A stretch of 64,000 nucleotides of DNA from Elgaria multicarinata webbii (Eukaryota > Chordata > Lepidosauria > Squamata > Anguidae). Shown here piece by piece: positions 53,250-63,480 of this stretch (position 1 is the stretch's first letter; each line of letters opens with the position of its first letter). The notes under the pieces are model-generated. The model had not been told where the DNA came from, searched no databases, and saw only the letters and a list, made by a program, of their open reading frames with translations. The stretch covers positions 73,852,536 to 73,916,535 of the forward strand of contig NC_086176.1 of assembly GCF_023053635.1 (NCBI RefSeq), written 5' to 3'. The position numbers and the translations under genes were made by a program.

Positions 53250-55350
53250 GCCTTCACTGCTCAACACCATGAAGGGAAGTCTGGACAGTAAAGTGTGAAG
53301 GCTGGTAATAAGGGGTCTCCTCCCTCTGAAGGCAGTGCTTTCCTCTCACTTCTTTACAGTAGAACTTCCAGGCAGCCCTTCTTCTGCAGCTGCATTCACT
53401 TTCCATTCAATCCATCCAGGAGGTGGAAAGCAGAAAAATGCCCAGGGAAGTCTTCAGCCAGGCCAGCCAAGGCAGATTCTTGATTTCAGAAGTGCAGGAG
53501 ACAATCAACCTGGGATAGGGGAGTGAAAATCTACAATCAACAAACGAGAAGGAAATAAAACACAAAAACAAGTGCAATCACAGCCACTGTAATAAATACC
53601 TTAGAGTGTTGGACTGACCTACTTCGTAGCATTGTTTCGAGGATATGATGGAGAGGTAGATGACGATGTAAGCTGCCCCAGTTTCCTTGGAAAAGGAAAA
53701 AAGCAAAGCCCACCCCATGAAGGGGAGACAGGGGACGGGACACTGGCCACTAAAATCTGAATGCTGACAATAGGCACAGCTCTCCCCTTGAAGGGGCCTC
53801 TGGCCAATAAAGTGTGAATGCAGGCAAACGGCACTGTTCTCCCCATGCATGGGACTCTGGCCACAAAGTGTGAAGGCTGACAAGAAGCACTGCTCTCCCC
53901 ATGAAGGGAAGTCTGGCCACTAAAGTGTGAATGTAGGTAAAAGGCACTGTTGTCCCCTTGAAGGGTTTCTGGCCACTAAAGTGTGAACGTAGGAAAAAGG
54001 CACTGCTCTCCCCTTGAAGGGGCATCTGGCTACTGAAGTGTGAGGGCTGGCAGTCAGCAGTGCTCGCAATAAGTAGTGTTCTCCCATTGAAGAATTCTGC
54101 CCAGTAAAGTGTGAAGGTGAGCAATAAACAGTGCTCTCAATTTTATTTATTTATTTATTTATTTAAGCATTTTGCAGTGCTCTTCCCTTGTATTGGCATC
54201 TGGCGACTAAAGTGTGAAATACGGCAATAAGCAGTGCTCTCCCCATGAAGGGGAGTGTGCCACTAAAGTGTGAATGCAGACAAAAGGCACTGTTAACCCC
54301 ATGAAGGGAAGTCTGGCCATTAAAGTGTGAAGGTGGGCAAGAAACATTGCTCGCAATAAGCAGTGCTGTTCCCTTGAATGGGAGTTTGGCCACTAAAGTG
54401 TGAAGGACGGCAATAAGTAGTGACCTCCCCATGAAAGGGATTATGGCTAGTGAAGTGTGAAGGCCAGCAGAAAGCACTGCTCTGCTCTTAAAGGGTAATT
54501 TGGCCACTAAAGTGTGAATGCAGGCCAAAGGCACTGTTCTCCCCTTGAAGGGAAGTCTGGCCATTGAAGTGTAAAGGCCAGCAATAAGCACGGCTCCCCC
54601 CTTGAAGGTGGTCAATAAACAGTGCTCGCAATTAGCAGTGCTCTCCCCTTGTAGGGGTGTCGGGCCACTAAAGTCTGAAGGACGGCAATAAGCAGTGCTC
54701 TCCCCATGAAAGTGAGTCTGGCCACAAGAGTGAAGGCTGGCAATAAGGAGACCCCTCCCTCTGAAGGCAGTGCTTTCCTCTCACAGGGGAGCCCACCCCA
54801 TGAAGGGGAGACAGGAGACAGGACACTGGCCACTAAAGTCTGAATTCTGACTATAGGCACTGCTCTCCCCTTGAAGGGTTGTCTGGCCACTTAAGTGCAT
54901 AGGCCGGCAATAAGCAGTGCTCTCCCCTTGAAGGGGTGTCTGGCCACTAAAGTGTGATGTCTGGCAATAAGAGGTCCCCTCCCTCTGAAGGCAGTGCTTT
55001 CCTCTCACATCTTTACAGCAGAACTTCCAGGCATTTCTTCTTTGGCAGCTGCATTCACTTTCCATTCAATCCATCCAGGAGGTGGAAAGCAGAGAAATGC
55101 CCAGGGAAGTCTTCAGCCAGGCCAGCCAAGGCAGATTCTTGATTTCAGAAGTGCAGGAGACAATCAACCTGGGATAGGGGAGTGAAAATCTACAATCAAC
55201 AAACTAGAAGGCAATGAAACATACAAAAAAGTGCAATCAAAGCCAGTGTAATATATTGCTTAGAGTGTTGGACTGACCTACCTCGTAGGGTTGTTTCGAG
55301 GATAAGATGGAGAGGAAGATGATGATGTAAACTGCCATGGTTTCCCTGCA
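53250..55350. repeat. Higher-order minisatellite: 54-60 bp units plus a duplicated ~400-bp block
   Basis: Units of about 54-60 bp with the core CCACTAAAGTGTGAAGG, GCAATAAGCAGTGCTCTCCC and CTTGAAGGGG run from about 53700 to 54955, near 20 copies. A block of about 400 bp occurs at 53290-53690 and 54955-55350 (shared TTGATTTCAGAAGTGCAGGA, CATTCAATCCATCCAGGAGG). A third, shortened version is near 54735-54800. Each block ends in a shortened SINE (AGAGTGTTGGACTGACCTAC). A TTTA microsatellite (54142-54166) interrupts one unit. Minus-strand frames of 80-150 codons result from the repeat. Confidence 0.85.
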
Positions 55351-56068
55351 ATAAGAAAAAAGCATATATATGTGAACACTTAAATCAATACAGTAGTGTA
55401 AAACTTATTAACTTCCATATCCAGACATTCAGCTTCATTTTTAGACTTCGGAGGTTTTATACCTCCTCATAGCTCCACCACCAGTTACAATATCTTGACA
55501 ATATACCAATCTGTGCTCATTATATTGTCTTAATAATAATAAATAACTTGTGAAACTAGAAATACGTTACTTGTTCATTATAAAACTTCAAGGTAATAAC
55601 CCAGAGCAACAACAACAAAAGTTTAAATCTCATATCACATATCTAAAGAGGAGTTATAATCATATATATTCTAATGTTTTTTCTAATACTACATTAAACT
55701 TTTTAAAAAAAATCTCTAAGGTATTTTTCTTTTTCCAACAATTTATCAGTAATTCCGCAAGGCTAATTTGACAGCTTGATAATAGAATACAAGAGAAGAA
55801 AAACCCATGTCTCCTCTTCCTATATTCATATAACTTTCCTATGTTATATAAAATTTCAGATATCAGCCTTGTTTTCTACCTCAGATTAAAGGGATTTTTA
55901 GTGCATCAGATAATACTACTACTATTTACTTTGGGGTTTTCGAAAGACTATTGGTGTTAATTCTGAAGGACTAGAGACACTATTGCTACTAACTATAAGC
56001 CTCTTAATGACTCATTTTCAAGAAGGGTGTGCTAAGAGTTCATCAGTCACATAAGAATTGCACAGTCT

Positions 56069-56484
56069 TGTTAAGTATATGAAAAGAAATACTTGCTTAG
56101 TCATTAAAATTGTGTGTGTATGGCTATCTCAGGGTTAAACAGAGAAAGACTATCTGTGGGTAATTACCTTGAGATAGAGGCTGTTCTGGGAACCTTGCCA
56201 AGATTCTAAGTTAGCCTCATCACAGCTGTATGTAATGTAGATAAGAATTGTGTAAGATGTGTATATAGTTTCTCACTTGTGTAAAATGGAACTGATCACT
56301 GCTCTCTGATCACTGCTCTCTGTGTATGCCTCAGTGTGCTGATCTGAACTGATCTGAATTGAACTGCACAGAAGCCTGAAGGAAATAAACCAGCTCTGCT
56401 GTGTAAGACCTGCGTGATGTGTGTTTGTTTCTGAGCACAAACAGAGTTCCAGAGAGAGAAAAGTTCTGGCACAATAACCCAACA
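56069..56484 (+). repeat. Copia 5' LTR
   Basis: A 416-bp long terminal repeat with TG...CA ends. It contains a TATATAG string near its middle, an internal doubled CTGATCACTGCTCTC-type motif and an AATAAA polyadenylation signal. It matches the 3' LTR throughout. Confidence 0.93.
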
Positions 56485-56486
56485 AA

Positions 56487-56500
56487 GGTTATGGGCCCAG
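56487..56500 (+). other. Copia primer-binding site matching an internal part of initiator tRNA-Met
   Basis: GGTTATGGGCCCAG starts two bases after the LTR. It is the exact reverse complement of CTGGGCCCATAACC in the anticodon stem-loop of vertebrate initiator tRNA-Met. Use of an internal (half-tRNA) iMet primer is characteristic of Drosophila copia and kin, and not of retroviruses or most Ty3 elements, which use the tRNA 3' end. Confidence 0.8.
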
Positions 56501-56607
56501 TCTAGCCTAGACCAGCCTACGCCAGCCTAATCCAGGCAGAAGAACCAGAACTTGATGGGAACGGTGCAGTATCAGAACCAGGAGTCTGCTAAAACAGAAA
56601 ACTGTTG

Positions 56608-59211
56608 ATGAAGGAAGACATCAAGCTGAAGCCAGTGCTGCAAAGTGAGGAAAAATCTCAGTCGGCTGACTCTGAGGAGGACTCTGAGCAGGAAGACGGT
56701 GAGATACCAATTCCTAAAGCAGAGGGAATGGCAGGAGCTAATATGTCTGGTTTGCATCAATTGTTGGAAAAGCTGAATGACTCTAACTATGCATTATGGT
56801 CTTACAAAATGCAAATGTATCTGATTCAGGCTGAACTGTGGTATGTAGTCACAGAGGATCCACCAGATAGAGCAGATACACAGAATGCTAAATGGTTTAA
56901 GGACGATGCAAAAGCAATGGCAGTTATTGCATTAGCTGTGGAAGACTCTCAAATTTCCTTCATTCAGTTTTTGAATACATCAAAAGAGTGCTGGAATGCG
57001 CTACAAGCTGTATATCAAAGAGAAACAGCGGGCAGTAAAGTAATTCTAACCCGGAAGCTGTATGGAATGAAGCTAAAACCAGGGGAGTCTATGTCAAACC
57101 ATTTGAAAAGCATGAGAGAAATCTTCAATCAACTCAGGGCACGAGGGATGGAGTTTACAACTATACACCAAGTCTATGTGATTTTGTCAAGTCTTGATTC
57201 ATCGTACGACGCGGTTGTCACCATGATGGAAAGTCAAGAGGAGAAAAATTTAACCCTCGAGTATGTAGCTGGAAAACTACTGGAAACCTATGAAAGAAGA
57301 CAAGCTTCAAAACAACAGAGCCTTAAACATCCTGTGGCTGAATTTCAACAAAGCCATAAATCTTCTGACGTAGTGGCTGCATTAAAGGCAAGGAAATGCT
57401 TTAACTGTGGTTCCACAGGACACTTAAGGCGGGATTGCAACAACAAGAAGAAAAAGCAGTCGACAGCAAAGTGGAGAGAAGAAAACAACATGAATGAAGC
57501 TGAATCAACAAAGAAGTGTCTTCTAGCAAGAGTCAAAGAGACAATGAATCCTTGGTTTTTGGACTCTGGGGCTTCAATAAGTATGGCAAAAGACAAACTT
57601 TCATTTGTAACCTTGGAAACTTCTACTTCAGAGCAAAAGTGTGTTACCCTTGCAAATGGAACAAAAATCCAGATTTGTGGTGTGGGTAATGTATATTTTG
57701 ATTGTCTGGGAGTTGAACTACAAAGTGTTTTATATGTACCAGAATTAGAAACAAACCTTCTAAGTGTGTTTCAGTTAACAGAAATGGGGTATGAGGTTTG
57801 TTTTACTGAAGAAAATTGTACTATAAAACAGGGAAACAAGGTGTGTGTGCAGGGAATAATGAAAGAATCTTTGTATGTGATTAATACTTGTACAGAAAAT
57901 GAAGTTGTAGCCAGCAAAGTCACAACAAAAACAATAGCCAATTGCAAACCACACCAAGAATGTATCCATTTAACTCATAAAAGGTTTGGTCATGCTAACT
58001 ATAAAACAATTTCTAAGATTCCAGAATTGTGTGAAGGGGTGAAAATCAAACCATGTTCTAACTATGTAGAATGTAATGTATGCAGTGAAACCAAGTGTCA
58101 TAAGTCAAACATTCCAAAACATAGTGAGAGAACAACAAAAAGAATTTTTGAATTAATTCATGCAGATCTTGCAGGTCCTTTTGAGACAAGTCAAGGAGGA
58201 AACAGATTTTTCTTGTCTATTGTTGATGATTACAGTAGATTTGGATTTGTGTATGTGTTAAAACAGAAGAGTGAAACTTTTGGAAAGTTTAAAGCCTTTG
58301 TTAAGTGGAGTAAAAATAGATTTAAAGAACCTATAGCTAATCTAAGAACGGACCGGGGAGGTGAATTTCTTAGCAACCAATTTAAAAAATTCCTCAGTGA
58401 TGAGGGTATACAACATAACCTTACTGCTCCATATTCACCATTTCAAAATGGAGTTGCAGAAAGGAAAAACAGAACCTTGCAGAACATGTTAAGAGCTCTA
58501 TTGAAAGAGTCAGGATTGTCTAATCTGTTCTGGGCAGAAGCTTTGTCCACCTCAAATTATTTGTTAAACAGGCTTTACCACTCTGTACATGAAAAAACCC
58601 CATATGAAATGTTTTACAAAAGAAAACCTAGAGTGTCACATATAAGGGTTTTTGGGAGTAAATGTTTTGCTCATATTCAGAAAGAAAACAGACCAGGAAA
58701 ACTAGCTCAGAGAGGTTTGGAATGTAAACTGCTGGGATATGATACACAAACAAAAGGCTATCGTTTGTGGTCTCCATATCACAAAAGTGTAATTGTGAGC
58801 AGAGATGTAGTTTTTCATGAACAAATGCAGGAAACAAAACAGTATGTAAGTTTGCCTATAGAACAGAAAGCTGTAGAAACAGAAGAAATTCCTGAACAAT
58901 CTCAGCAAGAGAGGGAGGGGGAAGAAACTGTAGAGGAGGAAACTATGCCTGTAACTATGCCAAAGCGACCAGAAAGGGAACGCAAAGCTCCAATTCGTTA
59001 TTCAGATGAATACCAAAGCAAACAGTTTTCTCATAGAGCTTTACTAATAGCCTATGAACCTACTTCATTTGAGGAAATTCAGGAAATGGAACCTACAGAA
59101 GCTCAGGGCTGGCATGAAGCAATGTCAGAGGAAATCAGAGCAATGGAAAAAAATGAAACGTGGGAGCTAGTACCTTTACCTGAAGGTCGTAAAGCCATTA
59201 CCAGTAAATGA
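56608..59211 (+). CDS. Copia gag-protease-integrase open frame (fossil element)
   Basis: A single open frame of about 867 codons begins at the first ATG of the frame. An acidic N-terminus is followed by the copia-type gag domain (LNDSNYALWSYKMQMYL), a CCHC knuckle near residue 264 (CFNCGSTGHLRRDC), a protease motif near 319 (WFLDSGAS), an HHCC zinc finger from about 454 and the integrase core (HADLAGPFETSQGGNRF, DDYSRFGFVY, NLRTDRGGEF, NGVAERKNRT). A Lys/Glu-rich tail follows. It belongs to the mobile element and is not a host gene. Confidence 0.9.
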   Translation: MKEDIKLKPVLQSEEKSQSADSEEDSEQEDGEIPIPKAEGMAGANMSGLHQLLEKLNDSNYALWSYKMQMYLIQAELWYVVTEDPPDRADTQNAKWFKDDAKAMAVIALAVEDSQISFIQFLNTSKECWNALQAVYQRETAGSKVILTRKLYGMKLKPGESMSNHLKSMREIFNQLRARGMEFTTIHQVYVILSSLDSSYDAVVTMMESQEEKNLTLEYVAGKLLETYERRQASKQQSLKHPVAEFQQSHKSSDVVAALKARKCFNCGSTGHLRRDCNNKKKKQSTAKWREENNMNEAESTKKCLLARVKETMNPWFLDSGASISMAKDKLSFVTLETSTSEQKCVTLANGTKIQICGVGNVYFDCLGVELQSVLYVPELETNLLSVFQLTEMGYEVCFTEENCTIKQGNKVCVQGIMKESLYVINTCTENEVVASKVTTKTIANCKPHQECIHLTHKRFGHANYKTISKIPELCEGVKIKPCSNYVECNVCSETKCHKSNIPKHSERTTKRIFELIHADLAGPFETSQGGNRFFLSIVDDYSRFGFVYVLKQKSETFGKFKAFVKWSKNRFKEPIANLRTDRGGEFLSNQFKKFLSDEGIQHNLTAPYSPFQNGVAERKNRTLQNMLRALLKESGLSNLFWAEALSTSNYLLNRLYHSVHEKTPYEMFYKRKPRVSHIRVFGSKCFAHIQKENRPGKLAQRGLECKLLGYDTQTKGYRLWSPYHKSVIVSRDVVFHEQMQETKQYVSLPIEQKAVETEEIPEQSQQEREGEETVEEETMPVTMPKRPERERKAPIRYSDEYQSKQFSHRALLIAYEPTSFEEIQEMEPTEAQGWHEAMSEEIRAMEKNETWELVPLPEGRKAITSK

Positions 59212-59296
59212 GTATTCAAAGTAAAACAAAAAGAGATGCTTTAAAGCTAGGTCTCAGATTGTAACACAATTTAAACAACATGCGCAAGAGGAGGAC

Positions 59297-59712
59297 TGTT
59301 AAGTATATGAAAAGAAATACTTGCTTAGTCATTAAAATTGTGTGTGTATGGCTATCTCAGGGTTAAACAGAGAAAGACTATCTGTGGGTAATTACCTTGA
59401 GATAGAGGCTGTTCTGGGAACCTTGCCAAGATTCTAAGTTAGCCTCATCACAGCTGTATGTAATGTAGATAAGAATTGTGTAAGATGTGTATATAGTTTC
59501 TCACTTGTGTAAAATGGAACTGATCACTGCTCTCTGATCACTGCTCTCTGTGTATGCCTCAGTGTGCTGATCTGAACTGATCTGAATTGAACTGCACAGA
59601 AGCCTGAAGGAAATAAACCAGCTCTGCTGTGTAAGACCTGCGTGATGTGTGTTTGTTTCTGAGCACAAACAGAGTTCCAGAGAGAGAAAAGTTCTGGCAC
59701 AATAACCCAACA
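59297..59712 (+). repeat. Copia 3' LTR
   Basis: A 416-bp repeat matching the 5' LTR, preceded by a short purine tract (AAGAGGAGGA at about 59285-59295) that would prime plus-strand synthesis, and followed by the AGTCT target duplication. Confidence 0.93.
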
Positions 59713-59717
59713 AGTCT

Positions 59718-59952
59718 GGCCAGACCTACACCAAGCAGGATATAGCATTATGAAAGCAGTATGAAAGCAGTATATAAGAGGCAGGAGCCACACTACTGCT
59801 TTATAGTGGTATTGAAGGGCACTCGCAACTGTTGGGGCCCATGGCACATACCATATACCACTTTCATATTGCTATATCCTGCTTGGTGTGGCTCCTGCCT
59901 CTTATATACCGCTTTTCATTGTGCCATACCCTGTTTGGTGTAGATCTGGCCT
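59718..59952. mobile_element. Doubled MITE with GGCCAGACCTACACC ends, copy 2
   Basis: GGCCAGACCTACACCAAGCA on the left pairs with TTTGGTGTAGATCTGGCC on the right; an inner pair AGAGGCAGGAGCCACAC / GTGTGGCTCCTGCCTCT lies within. It looks like one copy inserted in another. The copia element is inserted exactly at its left edge. Confidence 0.6.
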
Positions 59953-60403
59953 CCGTCTAATCTTACCTAGCAGGAATCAGGCCACAAGGTATAATTACTA
60001 TCGTTGCCTTTTCAAGTGATATTTAATTTTTTATGTAGTTATTTTAGTCTGTGTAGAAAAAATGTGCAGTCTCTGCCTTCCATGGGACACCACATTTTCT
60101 CAGGATGCAAAGCACAATTATTTTTAGCGATCCCATTCTTCCCTTACCATACTCAGTCCAAAGTGAGTAACAGACAATGCAAACACATAGGATTGGATCC
60201 AGGATCTGCCTTCCATGGATGGAAAGATACAGCTCACGGAAGCTGCCTGCATCCCATTTTCAGGGATTCCCCTTTCTCCCCACTCAGCTCACCCCATTCA
60301 GCTGGGTCTGCTGAGTCTCTGTCTAGCTTTTCAGTGGGCTTGAGGTCCTGTGGTAGGGAAGAAGAAGCTTGGAAGATCACTTCCACCAGATCAGTTGCAC
60401 GAG

Positions 60404-60550
60404 ACTCAGGCCATAGCAAAGCTAAGGTTTATCCCAGGATTGTCCTGGGGTGAAACCTGTTCATCTAAGTGCCACACAGGGCATCCAGTGCTCAGGCAGG
60501 GGCAAACCGTGGATGATCCTGGGTTAAACCTTAAGTCTAGCTACGGCCCC
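60404..60550. mobile_element. GC-rich GTCTAG-TIR MITE, copy 10 (short form)
   Basis: ACTCAGGCCATAGCAAAGC to AAGTCTAGCTACGGCCCC, about 145 bp, with GTTTATCCCAGGATTGTCCT near its left end. It is a deletion form like copy 5. Confidence 0.55.
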
Positions 60551-60817
60551 AATCTGGATCCAGCCCATTAAACATAAAAGCAAATGTAATCATCAAAAGC
60601 AGGAATCCAACACATAAAATCCATAAATGGAAAAAGAAATGGTAAAGTGAATGTTCCCAGGACAGAGATTAACCCCTGATTTATTGAAGTGAATGTCATA
60701 TTCTCCAACTCTAATTGTACTCTATGTTTGAAATTCAAGGAAAGGAGGCTTGGAGCTTTTTCTTTACTCGGAAGCAGAATGCTGAGAAGATTAGACCTTG
60801 AATAACCCAGGGCTGGC

Positions 60818-60847
60818 CTTTCTTTCTTTCTTTCTTTCTTTCTTTCT
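60818..60847. repeat. CTTT microsatellite
   Basis: Seven CTTT units in a row, nothing else of note. Confidence 0.9.
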
Positions 60848-61826
60848 GTTTACCTTGGTCTTGAGTTTTGAGGTAGCCAATTAATGACTATAAAACTCAA
60901 CAAGGCTATACATTGTGGTTGTTTTCTGGTAATATAGAAAGAGAATCTCATCAATGCATTCATTCTGTTATTCTGGAATGCTGTATTTGAGAGTCCTGGC
61001 TGCTACTGTGACTCCTGAGACTACTGTGTGGCAGTTTTCTTGTGTACACATGATACTCTGAATGTCAGGAGTCAAGTAGGTGCTGTGCTTATGAGGCACA
61101 TTGTGTCCTCATAAAGGTGTCTTGCCTTGTAGGTGGAGATATTCATACATATGGGCAACTGTCATCTGTGGCCTGATAGACCAGTTTGGTTAGGAGACAC
61201 CATACACTAATTTGAAGAGTGGTAGGGAGAAATCAGAGGAGCAGACAAAATGGCTCTCAGGCCAATTGGCTGGATATGTGGGGAGCTGGTTAGGAAATTT
61301 GCCGGACAAGGTATGAGTCTCTTTGGGTGCTTCCAAATGAGGAGATTTTTGTCATGCAATTGACCTACCTCATTCATGGAATTTTACATGGGGTTCAGAC
61401 GACAACATCTTCAACTTGTAACTTCGCTGTAGTTTTTCCATCTTTTGTTCTTATGTTAAGGAAGAAAATACAAAATAGCTGGATATTAGACAGTATCCAT
61501 TGGGGCTACTCAACGCTCCGAGTTCAATTGTGCTTGTGGGACCTACCAACTGCATAATAGCCTTTCACGCTTCTAAAAATAACCCAGGAATGAGCCTGGA
61601 TGCACTCATTTCTGGATTGGGACAAGACAGTGGAACTCTCTTCGGTGAGGTCCTCTGACTTGCCCAATCTTGGAAATTACTTTGTTTCAGCTTATTTTTA
61701 GAAACGTGAAAGTCCCGTTGCACAAGTAATCGCTCCTGCAAGCACACAGGCACAATATAATTATTTCCCAGTGTCTTTTAATTGGTAGTGCTAGGAACCC
61801 TCAGTCTGAAAGAACCCAAAGTCTCT

Positions 61827-62573
61827 AAGGCCTTGCTAGAAGGTGGGTTAGCCTGGTGTGAAGCCTGGGCTCGCCCCTGTGCATCCAAACGACACACAGG
61901 GAATCCCAGGCTCAGGCAGGGTTAACCCTCCCTTGGCCCAGGATAACCAGCACCACTTCTGGCCCAGTATTTCCCGTGGACTTGGGCTGAGCCCAAGACC
62001 ACAGGCATGTAGATTGGTCCGCCGCTTTTCCCGGCGACTGTAATTACTCCCGAGTTGCTGGGAAAAGCGGCGGACAGGGCACAGCACTCTGCAGGAGCGC
62101 TGGGCCCATCACGGCAGGGTGGGGAGATGGGAGGGAGATCGCGGCCAGGGGGGGAGGAAATTGGGGGTGTGGGGGGGGAATCGGCAATCACAGGGGGGGA
62201 ATCGGCGATCGTGGGAGGGGGAGATCAGAGATGGGGGGAGATGGGGGGGAAGATCGTAGCCGGAAGGAGATGAAGGGAAGATCGGAGCCAGGGGGACGGA
62301 AATTGGAGCCGGGGGGGGGGGAATTAGAGCCAGGGAGGGAACGGGGAACCCTTTTTTAAAAAAACAAAAACAAAACAACCTTACTTTAATCGCTGGTGCG
62401 CTCCTGCGCATCCGTCCCCTTTAAAACTAAACTAAAATGGTGGACGTGATGGGGCTTCCGTGCAGCCTGTCACGTCTGATGTGTGGAAAGGAGCGACAGC
62501 CCACGCTACTTCTAGCGCAGGCTGGCCCCGCCTCCTGCACGGATTTGCAGGTAGGTCTAGCAAGGCCCCAAGT
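61827..62573. mobile_element. GC-rich GTCTAG-TIR MITE, copy 11 (longest)
   Basis: AAGGCCTTGCTAGAAGG to GTCTAGCAAGGCCCCAAGT, about 745 bp, with a long G-rich tract (about 62110-62350) that folds opposite to nothing in the element. AAGTCT occurs near both ends (61819 and 62570). It carries spurious frames up to 100 codons. Confidence 0.7.
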
Positions 62574-63084
62574 CTTGAACTCCCCAAACCAGAAGTGGAT
62601 TAGCAAACCCTAGATTCAAAGAACTTTGCTTTCTCTATACCTTCATACTCATTTTTGTAAGTGAGCCTCCACCAGATGCACACACGTGTGTAGACGCACA
62701 CATATGCACACTCTCCTATGCTGTGCCTACATAATATGTAGGCACAGTGACTCCCCATATCTCTCAGAGGAGGTGATTTACAGTTGTTTCAATTGGAAGA
62801 GAAGTGTTAAAAAAAATCTACCTCTAAAGCTCAAGGTTGGAAATAGACATGTATCTCCTAACTCTAAATATCGAAAGCTGAAGGAAGTTCCCAAAATATG
62901 TATCCTCCCCACCCCACCCCGGAAATATACTTGTTTCCCCCACCCCAGACTAGAAGTTTCAGAAAGCAGATTGGCTCAATGTTTCCCCTTATTCCTGAAC
63001 AATAATCAGTTCAGGAGGTGAAATTTCTAGTGCAGCCAGGAAGAGTTATCTTCAAAAACAAAACAAAACAAACGAACACAAACA

Positions 63085-63480
63085 GCTGTTCTGTTTGAGC
63101 ATATGAAACTGCCTGATACTAATTGAGTTCACACGATCACGGAGGGGGAAATAGGCCTTATTTCCCCACTGCGCATGCTGGGGGGATTTGCATAATTATC
63201 CTTACTGGTGCAGCTTGACGTATTGTGTGAACCTGGCCAAGGTGGCTTGTTGCATAGATAATAAACTACCCAGAACCCATGGGCTGTTTTATGGTCTATA
63301 AATCACTGCTCTATCTAGCCTACTATTGTTTACTCTGACAAGCAGCATCTCTTCAAGGTTTCAGGCAGGCGTATACTCAAGCACCTGCTACCCAAGATCC
63401 TTTTAGTTGGAGATGTCAGAGACTGAACATGGAAATTTCTGCATGCAAAGCATGTGCTCTACCTGTGAACAGTGGTGTTT
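63085..63480 (-). mobile_element. tRNA-derived SINE (second family), reversed, interrupted by a MITE
   Basis: GAGCATATGAAACTGCC near 63095, CTCTATCTAGCCTACTATTG near 63308 and the reversed head GCATGCAAAGCATGTGCTCT near 63443 are parts of one SINE related to the copy at 37.6 kb. A GGTTCACAC-ended element of about 120 bp (63123-63240) splits it. Confidence 0.55.
63123..63240. mobile_element. Small MITE with GTTCACAC ends inside a SINE
   Basis: GAGTTCACACGATCACGG on the left pairs with ACGTATTGTGTGAACCTGG on the right. Its ends resemble those of the element at 15.62 kb. It splits a reversed SINE. Confidence 0.55.

Larger units (their letters stand above)
56069..59712 (+). mobile_element. Ty1/copia-type LTR retrotransposon, very young, not whole
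   Basis: The element is bounded by two 416-bp LTRs (TGTTAAG...CCAACA) that look identical base for base, and by a perfect 5-bp target duplication AGTCT (56064-56068 and 59713-59717). Parts seen in order are 5' LTR, primer-binding site, gag with a CCHC knuckle, aspartic protease, integrase zinc-binding and core domains, a purine tract and 3' LTR. Protease-integrase order ahead of where polymerase would sit is the copia order. The element is incomplete (about one major break). Identical LTRs mean insertion was recent. It landed at the edge of an inverted-repeat MITE (59718 onward). Confidence 0.93.

Noticed and set aside
53578-55065. Minus-strand frames with a repeated PFKGRAVLIAxLHTLVA pattern, which look like a repeat protein
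   Set aside because: The peptide repeat follows from the 54-60 bp minisatellite, and frames shift between units, so no continuous protein results.
60004-60453. Open frame of 149 codons
   Set aside because: It runs into the short GC-rich MITE at 60.4 kb and shows no domain or splice signal pattern.
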